Notes: generated by a model from the letters alone, not told the origin. A DNA stretch of 64,000 nucleotides from Mycobacterium sp. AZCC_0083 (GCF_014202335.1 NZ_JACHGP010000006.1:124001-188000); one strand, 5' to 3'. Shown: positions 27,330-36,558, numbered from the stretch's first letter. Numbers and translations: made by a program.

Positions 27330-27719
27330 CTACTGCTTGCTGTACGACGTCGGCCGCACCACGAACACCACCCGGTCGGGGTGATCCGGCGGCGGCTCGC
27401 TGAACGGCCCGCTGTAGCGGTTGTTGAGGTGCATGTAGAAGTCGCCGTCGGGGTCGGGATCGATCCGTTCCACGTCGCCCCGTACCTCGAGGTACTTGTA
27501 GGGGTTGTCCGGGTCCACGATCGACATCGCTACCTGTGGATGTGCTGCCACATTTCGGTACTTCTGCCGCTTGTTGGTGTGGGTGAACCGCAGCAGCTCG
27601 CCGTCCCAGTCGAACCACATCGGATTCACCTGGGCCGTGCCGTCCGGTCGGGTGGTCGCCAAGTGGCCGTATAGCGGCCGTTCCAGCAGATCCTCGTACC
27701 CATCGGGTATCGCTACCAC
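27330..27719 (-). CDS. PPOX-class F420-dependent oxidoreductase-like protein
   Basis: A 129-residue split-barrel flavoprotein of the pyridoxamine-oxidase-like superfamily. I chose GTG 27719 (agagga upstream) over a longer frame to 27926. Family phrases are GHLATTRPDGTAQVNPMWF, then LLRFTHTNKRQKYRN and VAMSIVDPDNPYKYLEVRG, matching actinobacterial F420-binding PPOX proteins that reduce unsaturated substrates with F420H2. The substrate is unknown. It is convergent with ricR, 3 nt between stops. Confidence 0.83.
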   Translation of the reverse strand: MVAIPDGYEDLLERPLYGHLATTRPDGTAQVNPMWFDWDGELLRFTHTNKRQKYRNVAAHPQVAMSIVDPDNPYKYLEVRGDVERIDPDPDGDFYMHLNNRYSGPFSEPPPDHPDRVVFVVRPTSYSKQ

Positions 27720-27957
27720 GGCATTTCCTCTCAATCGGCGGACATGACCCGGTGTGCAACACCGAAACCGGGCGTCCCGTTCCCTTTCTGGCTTCCCGGG
27801 GGGTGGGGCCAGGTAACACTTGACCGCTCCGGGGCGATCAACACCGCAGCTCAGTGCCGTTTCCCGGCACTGCGGTCGGGTGCCGGCGAGCGTCGCCGGA
27901 GACGGGTGGCCTTGCCGTTGTGCCACACTGGATCGAGAATTCTATTGGAGGTGGCAC

Positions 27958-28977
27958 ATGCCGCAGGGGAAGATGAAGAGACTGGTCACCGCGATCTTCG
28001 CGGCCGGGCTGGTCGGTGGATTGGCCGTCAACAGCCCGTCTGCCTGGGCCGATCCGGAGGTCAATCCAGACCCCGCTGCCATCGACGCAGCGCCGGTGGA
28101 GCAGCCCGTGCCGCCGCCACCTCCGCCGCCCCTCGAGCTGCCTCCGATGCCGTGGGATGCCCCGCCGCCGGTTGATCCGCTCGCGGCCCCGGCCCCAGCT
28201 CCGCAGCCCACTGTCATTCCCGAGGGAACGCCTGCGGGCCAGGACCCGACGGCGTACACCGGTGCGCCCGTGTTCGCACCGCCGACCTTCAATCCGACTA
28301 ACGGCTCCAAGGTCGGCGCCGCGAAGCCGATCTACATCAACTTCGCGCGACCGATCGCCGACCGGGCGTTGGCCCAGGCCGCCGTGCACATCTCGTCGGT
28401 ACCGCCCGTCCCAGGCAGGTTCTACTGGACCAACGACACCCAGCTGAGGTGGCGGCCGCAGGACTTCTGGCCCGCGGGCACCGTCGTCAACATCGACGCA
28501 GGCGGCACCAAGTCGAGCTTCACCGTTCCCGAGCAGCTAGTCGCCACCATCGATGACGCGACACACCAGATGACCGTCTCGCGTAACGGCAAGGTGGAGA
28601 AGACCATCCCGGTGTCGATGGGTATGTCGGGCGGCGGACACGCGACTCCCAATGGCACGTACTACGTGCTCGAGAAGTTCCCGACGATCGTCATGGACTC
28701 GTCGACGTACGGCGTGCCCGTCGACTCGGCCAACGGCTACAAACTGAATGTGCAGCTGGCCGTGCGAATCGACAACAGCGGGAACTTCGTGCACAGCGCG
28801 CCGTGGTCGGTCGCCGATCAGGGCAAGCGAAACGTGAGCCACGGCTGCATCAACATCAGCCCGGACAACGCGAAGTGGTTCTACGACAACTTCGGCAGCG
28901 GCGACGCGATCGTCGTCAAGAACTCGAAGGGCACCTACACCCAGCCCGACGGCGCGTCCGATTGGCAGATGTTCTAA
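27958..28977 (+). CDS. L,D-transpeptidase (Rv0192/LdtMt4-like)
   Basis: A 339-residue exported enzyme with ggagg 6 nt before ATG 27958. Residues 1-33 form a signal peptide ([18 protein letters not shown]). A Pro-rich wall-spanning linker covers residues 40-95, then an Ig-like domain ([19 protein letters not shown] to [11 protein letters not shown]) and the YkuD catalytic domain. The active site is [20 protein letters not shown] with Cys about residue 297. The enzyme makes 3-3 cross-links in peptidoglycan or links proteins to it. The 238-nt gap upstream holds only the presumed promoters; I see no other gene there. Confidence 0.92.
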   Translation: MPQGKMKRLVTAIFAAGLVGGLAVNSPSAWADPEVNPDPAAIDAAPVEQPVPPPPPPPLELPPMPWDAPPPVDPLAAPAPAPQPTVIPEGTPAGQDPTAYTGAPVFAPPTFNPTNGSKVGAAKPIYINFARPIADRALAQAAVHISSVPPVPGRFYWTNDTQLRWRPQDFWPAGTVVNIDAGGTKSSFTVPEQLVATIDDATHQMTVSRNGKVEKTIPVSMGMSGGGHATPNGTYYVLEKFPTIVMDSSTYGVPVDSANGYKLNVQLAVRIDNSGNFVHSAPWSVADQGKRNVSHGCINISPDNAKWFYDNFGSGDAIVVKNSKGTYTQPDGASDWQMF

Positions 28978-28987
28978 GCGGTCTGCG

Positions 28988-30004
28988 CTACAACCAGTCT
29001 CGCCGTTTGAAGCTGACGTAGAGCACGGTTACGAGTAGCACGATGAGTGCAGTGCTGGTGATGAAGCCTGCCACGGTCTGGATGCCTGGGTACTGAACGT
29101 TCTGGCCGTAGAAGCCGGTGATCGCGGTGGGCACCGCAATGATGGCCGCCCACCCGGTCAGCTTCTTCATCACTGTGTTCAGCCGGGCGTCCTGCAGGCT
29201 CAGGTTCGTCTCGAACACCGTGGACACCATGTCGCGCAACGACTCCGTCCACTCCGAGGCCCGCAGCACGTGGTCGTAGAGGTCGGCGTAGAGCGGGTCG
29301 AGTTCCGGTGCCGTCTTCGCGTCGAGCCTGCGGTGCTGGATCGCACTGACCACCTCCCGCATGGGAAGCACCACCCGGCGCAGCTCGACCAGGTCCTTGC
29401 GCAGCCGGAACGTACGCCGTTGCAGGCCCGACTTTGGGCTGGCGTCGGCGAACAAGTCGTCCTCGATCGACTCCACGGCATCGTCGAGGCACTGCACGGC
29501 TTCGAAGTGACCGTCAACCACGACGTCGAGCAGGCCGTGGACGAGCGCGCCGACCCCGTACTCCTGCCCGCCGAGTTCGTCGAAGCGCTGGGAGATGGCG
29601 TCGATGTCGTCCCCGGGGGCGAGCGAAGCGACGGGGGATGACCTGGGGGCGAGCCGCACGGTGATCAGACCCTGCGGCAGCACGAACCCCGAGATGCGGT
29701 GCAGTGACAGCGCCGACTCGGTGTCGTCCTTGGGGTTCGTCGGCGCGACGGCGTACACCGTGAAGAACGTGTGCGTCTTGTAGACCGTGGCCTTGGTGCG
29801 CTCGGCGTCACCGACCGCATCCTCCACCGCCCAGTCGTTCAGTCCGAGTTCCTGGGCCAGCTCGGTGAGCGCGGCGTGGTCCGGGTCGTAGATGTCGGCC
29901 CACACCAACGTGTCCTTCTCGACGAGATAGTCGGAGATGGAGGCGAACTCGAAGTCATCCTGAGACTTGCCCGCCCGCCACACGCGGCCACGTACCTGGC
30001 TCAC
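28988..30004 (-). CDS. corA: CorA-type magnesium/cobalt transporter
   Basis: A 338-residue CorA-family channel. The large N-terminal cytoplasmic domain is followed by a long helix and two C-terminal transmembrane helices; the first ends at the selectivity motif YGQNVQYPG, the family GxN signature. The basic C-terminus SFKRRDWL is normal. It starts at GTG 30004, 7 nt after the zmp1 stop, so the two are probably co-transcribed. A stretch near residue 120 (RSSPVASLAP) looks like a 10-residue insertion made by a small DNA repeat at 29616-29637, in a surface loop. Confidence 0.9.
   Translation of the reverse strand: MSQVRGRVWRAGKSQDDFEFASISDYLVEKDTLVWADIYDPDHAALTELAQELGLNDWAVEDAVGDAERTKATVYKTHTFFTVYAVAPTNPKDDTESALSLHRISGFVLPQGLITVRLAPRSSPVASLAPGDDIDAISQRFDELGGQEYGVGALVHGLLDVVVDGHFEAVQCLDDAVESIEDDLFADASPKSGLQRRTFRLRKDLVELRRVVLPMREVVSAIQHRRLDAKTAPELDPLYADLYDHVLRASEWTESLRDMVSTVFETNLSLQDARLNTVMKKLTGWAAIIAVPTAITGFYGQNVQYPGIQTVAGFITSTALIVLLVTVLYVSFKRRDWL
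29616..29637 (+). repeat. Small GC-rich repeat, copy 2 (inside corA)
   Basis: Same word as at 10482-10505 (GGGGCGAGCGAAGCG, then ACGGGGG). A nearby second GGGGGCGAG at 29647-29655 flanks the extra codons as a short direct repeat, the pattern expected of a small insertion with target duplication. It adds about 30 nt in frame to corA. Confidence 0.45.
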
Positions 30005-30011
30005 TTGTGCA

Positions 30012-32033
30012 CTAGTTCCAGATCCGCACCCGGCGCTGGGGATCCAGGTACAGCTCGTCGGACTCGCTGACCTCGAACGCGTCGTAGTACGCGTCGATGT
30101 TGCGGATCACGCCGTTGCACCGGAACTCCGGCGGTGAGTGTGGGTCGATGGCCAACCGCCGGATGGCTTCGGCGTCGCGGGACTTGGTGCGCCACACCTG
30201 TGCCCAGCCATAGAAGACTCGTTGGACACCGGTCAGACCATCGATGACCGGCGCCTCCTTGCCGCCCAGCGACAGCTCGTACGCCAGCAGCGCGATCGAG
30301 AGGCCGCCGAGGTCACCGATGTTCTCGCCGACGGTGAACGCGCCGTTGACGTGCTGGCCGCCCGTCAGCTGTCGTGGGACGAACTCTTCGTATTGCGCGA
30401 TCAATGCATCGGTGCGGGAACCGAATTCGGTTCGGTCGCTGTCGGTCCACCAGTCGACGAGGTTTCCGTCGCCGTCGTACTTGGCGCCCTGATCGTCGAA
30501 CCCGTGCCCGATCTCGTGCCCGATCACCGCGCCGATGCCGCCGTAGTTGGCCGCGTCGTCGGCCTCGGCGTCGAAGAACGGTGGCTGCAGAATGGCTGCG
30601 GGAAAGACGATTTCGTTCATGCCGGGGTTGTAGTAGGCATTCACGGTCTGCGGCGTCATGAACCACTCGTCGCGGTCCACGGGGCCGCCCAGCTTCGCCA
30701 GCTCGCGGTCGGTCTCGACTATCTGACCCCGCAGGGCGTTCCCGTAGAGGTCGTCGCGGTCGATCACCAGCGCCGAATAGTCCCGCCACCGCACCGGGTA
30801 GCCGATTTTCGGGGTGAACTTGTCCAGCTTGGCCAGCGCACGGGCACGCGTCTCCGGCGTCATCCACTCCAGGTCGTTGATGCTGACCCGGTAGGCCTCG
30901 CGCAGGTTCGCAACCAGCTCGTCCATCCTGGCCTTTGCGCCAGGCGGGAAGTGCCGCTCCACGTAGAGCTTGCCGACGGTGTCGCCCATCAGGCTCTCCA
31001 CCAGGCCGACGCCGCGCTTCCACCGCTCGCGGATCTCCTCGGTGCCACTCAGCGTGCGGCCGTAGAAGTCGAAGTTCTCGGCGATCAGCTCGTCGGTGAG
31101 CAACGAGGCGCGTGAGCTGATCACCCGCCACCGCAGCCACAGCTTCCAGACCTCGAGATCGCGGCCCGACCACAGTGCGGCGAACGACGTCAGCACGTCG
31201 GGCTGGCGGACCACGACCTCGGAGACGGCCTCTGGTGAGGTGCCGATCGCGGTGACCCAGTTCGCCCAGTCGAATCCCGGTGCCTCGGCGGGCAGGTCCG
31301 TGAACGTGCGCAGGTTGTAGGTCAGGTCGGCGTCGCGGCGCTTGACCACGTCCCAGTGCGCGGCGGCCAGGTCGGTTTCGAGCGCGACGATCCGGGCGGC
31401 GTCATCGGCGTGCGATTCCGCGTCCCCACCGAGCACCAGCGCGAACATGCGCGCGATGTGGCCGGGGTAGGCGGCCAGGATCTCGGCGTGCTGGGGGTCC
31501 CGGTAGTAGGACTCGTCGGGCAGGCCGAGGCCGGACTGCGACAGGTGCAGCAGGTAGCGGGTGGAGTTCTTGGAGTCGGTGTCGACGTACACGCCGGTGC
31601 CGCCGCCGATGCCGGTGCGCTGGAGCCCGCCGAGCACGACGGCCAGCGCGTCCGCCGTCGGTGCGGCGTTGACGGTCGCGAGCTCGTCGAGAAGCGGTTG
31701 CACCCCGATGCGGGCCACGGTGTCGGTGTCCATGAAGCTGGCGTAGAGGTCACCGATGCGCTGCTGGTCGGTCCCGCTCGGGGAGTCCGTCGCGGTGTCG
31801 ATCCCCCGGTCGCTGCGCTCCTGCCCGCCGGCGGCCTCGGTGATCAGATCGCGGACCTGTTCCTCGGCGCGATCGGCGAGCAATCGGAAGGCACCGTCGG
31901 TGGCCCGGTCGGCGGGGATTGGGTAGTCGTCCAGCCAGCGGCCGTTGACGTGGCCGAACAGGTCGTCCTGGGGGCGGGCATCGCCGTCGACGTAGCTCAG
32001 GTCGATACCGGAATTGATGGCTTCTAGCGTCAC
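30012..32033 (-). CDS. zmp1: M13-family zinc metalloprotease (Zmp1-like)
   Basis: A 673-residue neprilysin-type peptidase matching Rv0198c in length and sequence (LSYVDGDARPQDDLFGHVNG near the start). The zinc site HEIGHGFDDQGAKYD has its first His about residue 506, and the second zinc ligand is in GENIGDLGG. NAYYNPGMNEIVFPAAILQP is a family substrate-binding motif. GTG 32033 is preferred over GTG 32039 because ggaagga is then about 7 nt away. In M. tuberculosis Zmp1 is exported without a classical signal and affects inflammasome activation; no signal peptide is visible here either. Confidence 0.92.
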   Translation of the reverse strand: MTLEAINSGIDLSYVDGDARPQDDLFGHVNGRWLDDYPIPADRATDGAFRLLADRAEEQVRDLITEAAGGQERSDRGIDTATDSPSGTDQQRIGDLYASFMDTDTVARIGVQPLLDELATVNAAPTADALAVVLGGLQRTGIGGGTGVYVDTDSKNSTRYLLHLSQSGLGLPDESYYRDPQHAEILAAYPGHIARMFALVLGGDAESHADDAARIVALETDLAAAHWDVVKRRDADLTYNLRTFTDLPAEAPGFDWANWVTAIGTSPEAVSEVVVRQPDVLTSFAALWSGRDLEVWKLWLRWRVISSRASLLTDELIAENFDFYGRTLSGTEEIRERWKRGVGLVESLMGDTVGKLYVERHFPPGAKARMDELVANLREAYRVSINDLEWMTPETRARALAKLDKFTPKIGYPVRWRDYSALVIDRDDLYGNALRGQIVETDRELAKLGGPVDRDEWFMTPQTVNAYYNPGMNEIVFPAAILQPPFFDAEADDAANYGGIGAVIGHEIGHGFDDQGAKYDGDGNLVDWWTDSDRTEFGSRTDALIAQYEEFVPRQLTGGQHVNGAFTVGENIGDLGGLSIALLAYELSLGGKEAPVIDGLTGVQRVFYGWAQVWRTKSRDAEAIRRLAIDPHSPPEFRCNGVIRNIDAYYDAFEVSESDELYLDPQRRVRIWN

Positions 32034-32079
32034 TCCCACATCCTTCCAGACGCCCGCGGGGGATGGGATTTCCGCCGGG

Positions 32080-32092
32080 TAGCCTCACGGCC
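32080..32092 (+). promoter_or_regulatory. Leaderless-type promoter for the Rv0199-like gene
   Basis: TAGCCT at 32080-32085, then 7 nt, then ATG at 32093. It supports ATG 32093 over ATG 32063. Confidence 0.5.
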
Positions 32093-32683
32093 ATGCCCGA
32101 CGAGCCCGATGAGGTGCGCACCGACCGCGCTGGCGGCGTCTTCACCGGTTACGGCATCGGCTCCGCGGTGCTCGGGCTGGTGTCGGTAGCTGCCGTCGTG
32201 CTTGGCCTGATGGTGTGGTCGGGCCACCGCAATCAGAACGACGAACTCTCCTATCAGACCAGCGCGATGCAGGCCGCCGCCGACTGGACCAACGTGTTGA
32301 TCAACATGAGCGCCGATACCGTCGACACCAGCCTGCGCACGCTGCACGACGGCACGGTGGGCCAGCTCAACGCCGACTTCGAGTCGACGGTCGAGCCGTT
32401 CAAGCAGCTGGTGCTGAAGCTGAAGTCGCAGACCGTCGGCCAGGTCGACTCGGTGTCGATCGAGTCGCTGCACCACCAGCAGTCCGGCCAGCCAGGTGCG
32501 CCATCGCCGCAGCCCGAACTGTCGACGGTGGCGTCGCGCACCGACACCGTGCTCGTGGTCGCGACGTCGAGGAGTCAGAACGCGGGCGGTGCCCAGCCGC
32601 AGCCGGTGCGCTGGAACCTGCGGCTCGGGGTCTCCGACGTCGACGGCAAGCTGCTGATCTCGCGGCTGGAGACCATGCGATGA
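32093..32683 (+). CDS. Mce-associated-like membrane protein (Rv0199-like)
   Basis: A 196-residue single-pass membrane protein: a short cytoplasmic N-terminus, one hydrophobic helix at about residues 20-43 (AVLGLVSVAAVVLGLMVW), then an extracytoplasmic domain resembling Mce-associated (Mam) and SnoaL-like folds (DWTNVLINMSADTVDTSLRT, ending RLETMR). Related proteins stabilise Mce lipid-import complexes; whether this one does is unknown. Its stop overlaps the next start (ATGA), so the pair is co-translated. Confidence 0.8.
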   Translation: MPDEPDEVRTDRAGGVFTGYGIGSAVLGLVSVAAVVLGLMVWSGHRNQNDELSYQTSAMQAAADWTNVLINMSADTVDTSLRTLHDGTVGQLNADFESTVEPFKQLVLKLKSQTVGQVDSVSIESLHHQQSGQPGAPSPQPELSTVASRTDTVLVVATSRSQNAGGAQPQPVRWNLRLGVSDVDGKLLISRLETMR

Positions 32684-33369
32684 GGAACGCGCTGCGCGTC
32701 CTTGCCTTCGACGTCCTCGCGCCGTTGGCCGCGATCACAGGACTCGTCTACGTCGGCCTTGCGCTGGACTGGCCGACGTGGTGGGTCTCGGTCTGCTCGG
32801 TGCTGTGCTTGCTGATCGTGCAGGGCATGATCGTCGACTTCGTGCTGTATCGCCGCGACGGCGTCACCGTTGGCACCGACGACGAAGGTCCGGTGCTGCG
32901 ACTGGTCGTCGTCGGCTTGGCCGCGGTCGCCCTTTCGGTTGCCGTGGTGGTCGGCTACACCCGCTGGACGGTGCCGGATCGCACCATGAACGCCGACATC
33001 GGCGAGGTGGTTGGCATCGCCAGCAGCGTCGCCGAGGCGTCGGCGACCTTCACGCCGCAGGATCCGAACGCGTCGATCGACAGGGCGGCCGGTCTGATGA
33101 CACCCGAGCGCGCCGACGCCTACCGCAAGGAGTTCGCCGCGGTGGCAAAGGATTTGGCGAGCAGAAACGTCGCAGGGCAGGCCAGCACGATCTCGGCGGG
33201 GGTCGAGGCCATCGGGCCCGCCGCGGCCAGCGTCGCCGTGGTCATGCGGGGCACCCAGAACGCTCCTGGCAAGCCGCCTGACGTCGCGGTGCTGGCCTTG
33301 CGGGTCGCCCTTTCCAAGGACAGCGGCAAGTGGCTGGTAGTCGACGTGACGCCGATCAACGCACGCTAG
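32680..33369 (+). CDS. Mce-associated-like membrane protein (Rv0200-like)
   Basis: A 229-residue partner of the previous gene, overlapping it by ATGA. Three hydrophobic helices occupy residues about 8-30, 33-55 and 72-95, followed by an extracytoplasmic domain similar to that of its neighbour (MNADIGEVVGIASSVAEASA to WLVVDVTPINAR). The longer open frame from 32215 is out of register with the overlap. The length equals that of Rv0200. Function unknown; association with lipid-transport or wall machinery is inferred from the family. Confidence 0.8.
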   Translation: MRNALRVLAFDVLAPLAAITGLVYVGLALDWPTWWVSVCSVLCLLIVQGMIVDFVLYRRDGVTVGTDDEGPVLRLVVVGLAAVALSVAVVVGYTRWTVPDRTMNADIGEVVGIASSVAEASATFTPQDPNASIDRAAGLMTPERADAYRKEFAAVAKDLASRNVAGQASTISAGVEAIGPAAASVAVVMRGTQNAPGKPPDVAVLALRVALSKDSGKWLVVDVTPINAR

Positions 33370-33382
33370 AAGGCCTCTAGCT

Positions 33383-34144
33383 CTAGAAGGCGGTGGTGAG
33401 GCCACCGTCGACGGCGATGGTTTGGCCCGTGATGAACGACGAGGCCTCGCTGGCAAGAAACACGACGATGCCCGCGATTTCCTCTGGTCGCCCCCAGCGG
33501 CCGAGCGCGGTTCGCGTCTGGAGCCACTGCTCCCACGTTGGGTCGGCGGCCAACGCTGAATTGGCTTCGGTCGCAAACGTTCCCGGTGCCACGGAGTTGA
33601 CGGTGATCGATCGGGAACCCAAGTCTGCCGCCAACGCTCGGGTGAGGCCGTCCAGCCCGGCCTTCATCACGGCGTAGCCGACGTCGCCCGACCGGCCCAG
33701 TTGGCCGATGACCGACGAGATGTTGATGATCCGCCCCGGTAGTCCGCGCTCCACCAGATTCGTTGCGACGCAACGGCTCAGCGAATACGCCGACGCCAGA
33801 TGTACGTCGAACATTCGGGCCAGATCATCGGATGACAGTCCGTCGACGCCGCGCCGGTCGCGCTGACCAACGTTGTTCACCAGGATGTCGATGGGTTCGA
33901 GTGCGGTGACGACCTTGCGTGCCTCGTTCAGGTCGGCGACGTCGAAGGCGGCGGTGGTGACGTCGAGTCGTTCGGCCCGAAGCTGCTCGGCTGCCGCGGT
34001 CAGGGCGGTGGGATTGCGTCCGTTGAGCACGACGTGAGCGCCTGCCCGCGCCAAGCCACGTGCCATTTGTAGGCCAAGGCCCCGCGCCGACCCGGTGATC
34101 AGCGCCCGACGCCCCACGAGTGAAAAGTCTGCGTCCCGTGTCAT
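33383..34144 (-). CDS. SDR family oxidoreductase, TetR-controlled
   Basis: A 253-residue SDR of the gluconate-5-dehydrogenase/3-oxoacyl-reductase type: TGSARGLG near residue 17, VNNVGQ near 92, [21 protein letters not shown] with catalytic Ser, Tyr, Lys, and the C-terminal [14 protein letters not shown] 34144 has gaggg close upstream; GTG 34153 is the in-frame alternative. A perfect 20-bp palindrome lies between it and the divergent TetR gene, so it is the likely target of that repressor. The substrate is unknown. Confidence 0.85.
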   Translation of the reverse strand: MTRDADFSLVGRRALITGSARGLGLQMARGLARAGAHVVLNGRNPTALTAAAEQLRAERLDVTTAAFDVADLNEARKVVTALEPIDILVNNVGQRDRRGVDGLSSDDLARMFDVHLASAYSLSRCVATNLVERGLPGRIINISSVIGQLGRSGDVGYAVMKAGLDGLTRALAADLGSRSITVNSVAPGTFATEANSALAADPTWEQWLQTRTALGRWGRPEEIAGIVVFLASEASSFITGQTIAVDGGLTTAF

Positions 34145-34155
34145 GTCCCTCACCC

Positions 34156-34175
34156 ACTGAAACAGCTGTTTCAGT
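34156..34175. promoter_or_regulatory. TetR operator: perfect 20-bp palindrome
   Basis: ACTGAAACAGCTGTTTCAGT is a perfect palindrome placed between the divergent SDR and TetR genes. It directly abuts a TAGATT -10 candidate at 34176-34181 that faces the TetR gene. Position and symmetry are those of an autoregulatory TetR operator. Confidence 0.75.
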
Positions 34176-34223
34176 TAGATTAGGCCATGTGGCCGTCCCA
34201 CGCCGACCGTAAGGAGCGCTGCC

Positions 34224-34802
34224 GTGTCCAGCACCTCGCCGCGACGCGATGAGCTCCTCGACGCCTGCTACGCCTACGTCGTCGACCGGGGGCTCAACGG
34301 GCTTTCGCTTCGCCCGCTGGCCGCAGCCACGGGAACCAGCCCCCGGGTATTGCTGTACCTGTTCGGCAGCAAGGAGGAGCTGGTTCGCGAGCTGCTGGCG
34401 CGGGCGCGCCGCGAACAGCAGTCCTTGGTCGCGGGCGCCCTCGATACGGAGAGCGGCGATTTCGACCTGCTGGTCGCTCGACTGTGGGCGACGCTGTCGG
34501 CCCAGGAACAACGTCCGATGGTGCGATTGACCTACGAAGCGTTCCTGCGATCGGTGAGCCGAGATCCCGGCCCGTGGGCCGGGTTTGCCGCCGAAACGGC
34601 AAGGGACTGGCTGGATCTGCTGATCGCGGCCCAACCCTCGACGCCACGCCCGCTTGCCGAGGCACGGGCCACCCGCGAACTCGCCCTGGTGCGTGGTCTG
34701 CTGCTCGATCTGCTCGCCTGCGACGACCCCGACCGAGTGGCGTCGGCGGCACCCCTAGCGCGGCCGGCGCGAGTCGATCACGCCGGTGTTGAACCCAGCT
34801 AG
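34224..34802 (+). CDS. TetR family transcriptional repressor
   Basis: A 192-residue regulator starting at GTG 34224 with taaggag upstream. The N-terminal HTH reads ELLDACYAYVVDRGLNGLSL, then LAAATGTSPRVLLYLFGSKEEL, the TetR signature. The C-terminal ligand-binding helices are poorly conserved, as usual. It is divergent from the SDR gene across the 20-bp palindrome, so it probably represses both that gene and itself. The ligand is unknown. The 3' end overlaps the 3' end of the CoA-binding gene by 48 nt on the opposite strand. Confidence 0.88.
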   Translation: MSSTSPRRDELLDACYAYVVDRGLNGLSLRPLAAATGTSPRVLLYLFGSKEELVRELLARARREQQSLVAGALDTESGDFDLLVARLWATLSAQEQRPMVRLTYEAFLRSVSRDPGPWAGFAAETARDWLDLLIAAQPSTPRPLAEARATRELALVRGLLLDLLACDDPDRVASAAPLARPARVDHAGVEPS

Positions 34803-35240
34803 GTGAAGCCCGCCGTGGAAGCGCGCGTGCTCGATCTTCAAGCACCGGTCCATCACCACCTGCAGGCCTGCGGCCTCGGCGTCGCGCGCGACCTGGTCGT
34901 GCCACAGCCCCAACTGCAGCCAGATGGTCTTCGCCCCGACTGCGATGGTGTCGTCGAGCACCGACGGCAGTTCGTCGTGGCGGCGGAACACGTCGACCAG
35001 ATTGGGCACCACAGGCAACTCGGCCAGGCTCGGATACACCGGCGTGCCCTCGACGTCGGTGATGGTCGGATTGACCAGGTACACCTCGTAGTCGCTGGTC
35101 GACTTCAGGTACGTCCACACGAAATAGCTTGCCCGCGAAGGGTTCGCCGAGGCCCCGACGATCGCCACGGTGCACGTCTCGCGCAGGATCCGATGCCGCG
35201 CCAGTGCTTCGGGTCCGATCCAGGTGCGGGGCTCAGACAT
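34755..35240 (-). CDS. CoA-binding domain protein (YccU-like)
   Basis: A 161-residue Rossmann-fold protein starting at ATG 35240, which overlaps the last 8 nt of the sulfhydrylase gene. The CoA_binding_2 features are clear: VAIVGASANPSRASYFVWTY, YLVNPTITDVEGTPVYPSL, KTIWLQLGLWHD and a C-terminal VVMDRCLKIEH. Such proteins bind CoA or nucleotides; their roles are poorly known. The overlap with the sulfhydrylase gene implies coupled synthesis. Confidence 0.85.
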   Translation of the reverse strand: MSEPRTWIGPEALARHRILRETCTVAIVGASANPSRASYFVWTYLKSTSDYEVYLVNPTITDVEGTPVYPSLAELPVVPNLVDVFRRHDELPSVLDDTIAVGAKTIWLQLGLWHDQVARDAEAAGLQVVMDRCLKIEHARFHGGLHLAGFNTGVIDSRRPR

Positions 35241-36558
35241 CTGTTGTTTCTCTTCGCGCAAGCGGCTCATCGGCCTTCGCCGCCGCAGCCAGGGCCTGGT
35301 CGAGATCCCAGATGATGTCGTCGACGTCCTCGATGCCGACGCTGATCCTGATGAGTTCGGGGCCGACGCCGCCCGTGCGCAACTGGTCGTCGGTGAGTTG
35401 GCGGTGCGTGGTGCTGGCGGGATGGATGACCAGCGTTCGCACGTCGCCGATGTTGGCCAGGTGGCTGGCGAGCTGGACGGCGTTGATGAACCGCTCTCCT
35501 GCGGCCCGGCCGCCACGAACGCCGAACGCGAACACCGCACCCGGTCCATCGGGGAGATAGTGCGCGGCGCGGTCGTGATTGGGGTGCGATGGCAGGCCGG
35601 CCCAGCGCACGTACTCCACGCGTGGGTCGGCCTCCAGCCACTGCGCCACCCGGCCGGCGTTGGCGACGTGCGCGGCCATCCGCTGCGGCAGCGTCTGCAC
35701 ACCTTGCAACAATTGGAACGCCGACTGCGGTGCAAGGGCCGCGCCGAGGTCGCGTAGCTGCTCGCTGCGCAGCTTGGTCAGGAAGCCGTACTCGGCGAAG
35801 TTGCCCCACCAGCTCAGCCCGCCGTATGACGCGACAGGTTCGGTGAGTGCGGGGAATTTGCCTGCGCTCCAGTCGAATCCGCCGGAATCGACGACGACGC
35901 CACCCAGCGTCGTGCCATGGCCGCCGATGAACTTGGTCGCGGAGTGCACCACGATGTCGGCGCCGTGTTCGATCGGCCTGCACAACACCGGCGTCGCGAC
36001 CGTCGCGTCGACGACCAGCGGCACGCCTGCGTCGTTGGCGACCGCAGCCAGTCCGGCCAGGTCGGCGATCTCGCCGGACGGGTTGGCGATCACCTCGGCG
36101 TACACCAGGCGGGTGCGGTCGGTGATCGCGGCGGCGTAGTCGGCCGGGTCGGTCCCGGTGACGAACGTGGTGTCGACGCCGAAGCGCCGCAGCGACACGT
36201 CCAATTGCGTGACGGTGCCGCCGTACAGGCTGGCCGCCGCCACGATGTGGTCGCCGGCGCCGGTGAGCGCGGCGAACACCGCGAACTGGGCCGCCAGCCC
36301 GCTCGCGGTGGCCACCGCTCCGAGGCCGCCCTCGAGGCTGGCGATGCACTCCTCGAATGCGGCGACGGTCGGGTTCCCGATGCGGCTGTAGACGTTGCCG
36401 TACTTCTGGAGCGCGAACAGGTTGGCCGCGTCGTCGGTGTCGTTGAACACGAAGCTCGCGTTCTGGTAGATCGGCACGACGCGGGCGCCGGTGCCGGCGT
36501 CAGGACGCTGGCCGGCATGGATTGCGCGGGTGGCCAGTCCATAGGTTCGGTCAGTCAC
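35233..36558 (-). CDS. O-acetylhomoserine/O-acetylserine sulfhydrylase family PLP enzyme
   Basis: A 441-residue Cys/Met-metabolism enzyme. The PLP lysine is in HSATKFIGGHGTTLGG near residue 208, with YGNVYSRIGNPT and the Asp of PLVVDATVATP also conserved. The length and the long internal segment (ASYGGLSWWGNFAEYGFLTK) are those of O-acetylhomoserine sulfhydrylases, which combine O-acetylhomoserine with sulfide or methanethiol. The start is GTG 36558. It heads an operon with the CoA-binding gene. Whether it is the main methionine-pathway copy or a spare cannot be told; metA is not beside it. Confidence 0.88.
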   Translation of the reverse strand: MTDRTYGLATRAIHAGQRPDAGTGARVVPIYQNASFVFNDTDDAANLFALQKYGNVYSRIGNPTVAAFEECIASLEGGLGAVATASGLAAQFAVFAALTGAGDHIVAAASLYGGTVTQLDVSLRRFGVDTTFVTGTDPADYAAAITDRTRLVYAEVIANPSGEIADLAGLAAVANDAGVPLVVDATVATPVLCRPIEHGADIVVHSATKFIGGHGTTLGGVVVDSGGFDWSAGKFPALTEPVASYGGLSWWGNFAEYGFLTKLRSEQLRDLGAALAPQSAFQLLQGVQTLPQRMAAHVANAGRVAQWLEADPRVEYVRWAGLPSHPNHDRAAHYLPDGPGAVFAFGVRGGRAAGERFINAVQLASHLANIGDVRTLVIHPASTTHRQLTDDQLRTGGVGPELIRISVGIEDVDDIIWDLDQALAAAAKADEPLARRETTDV

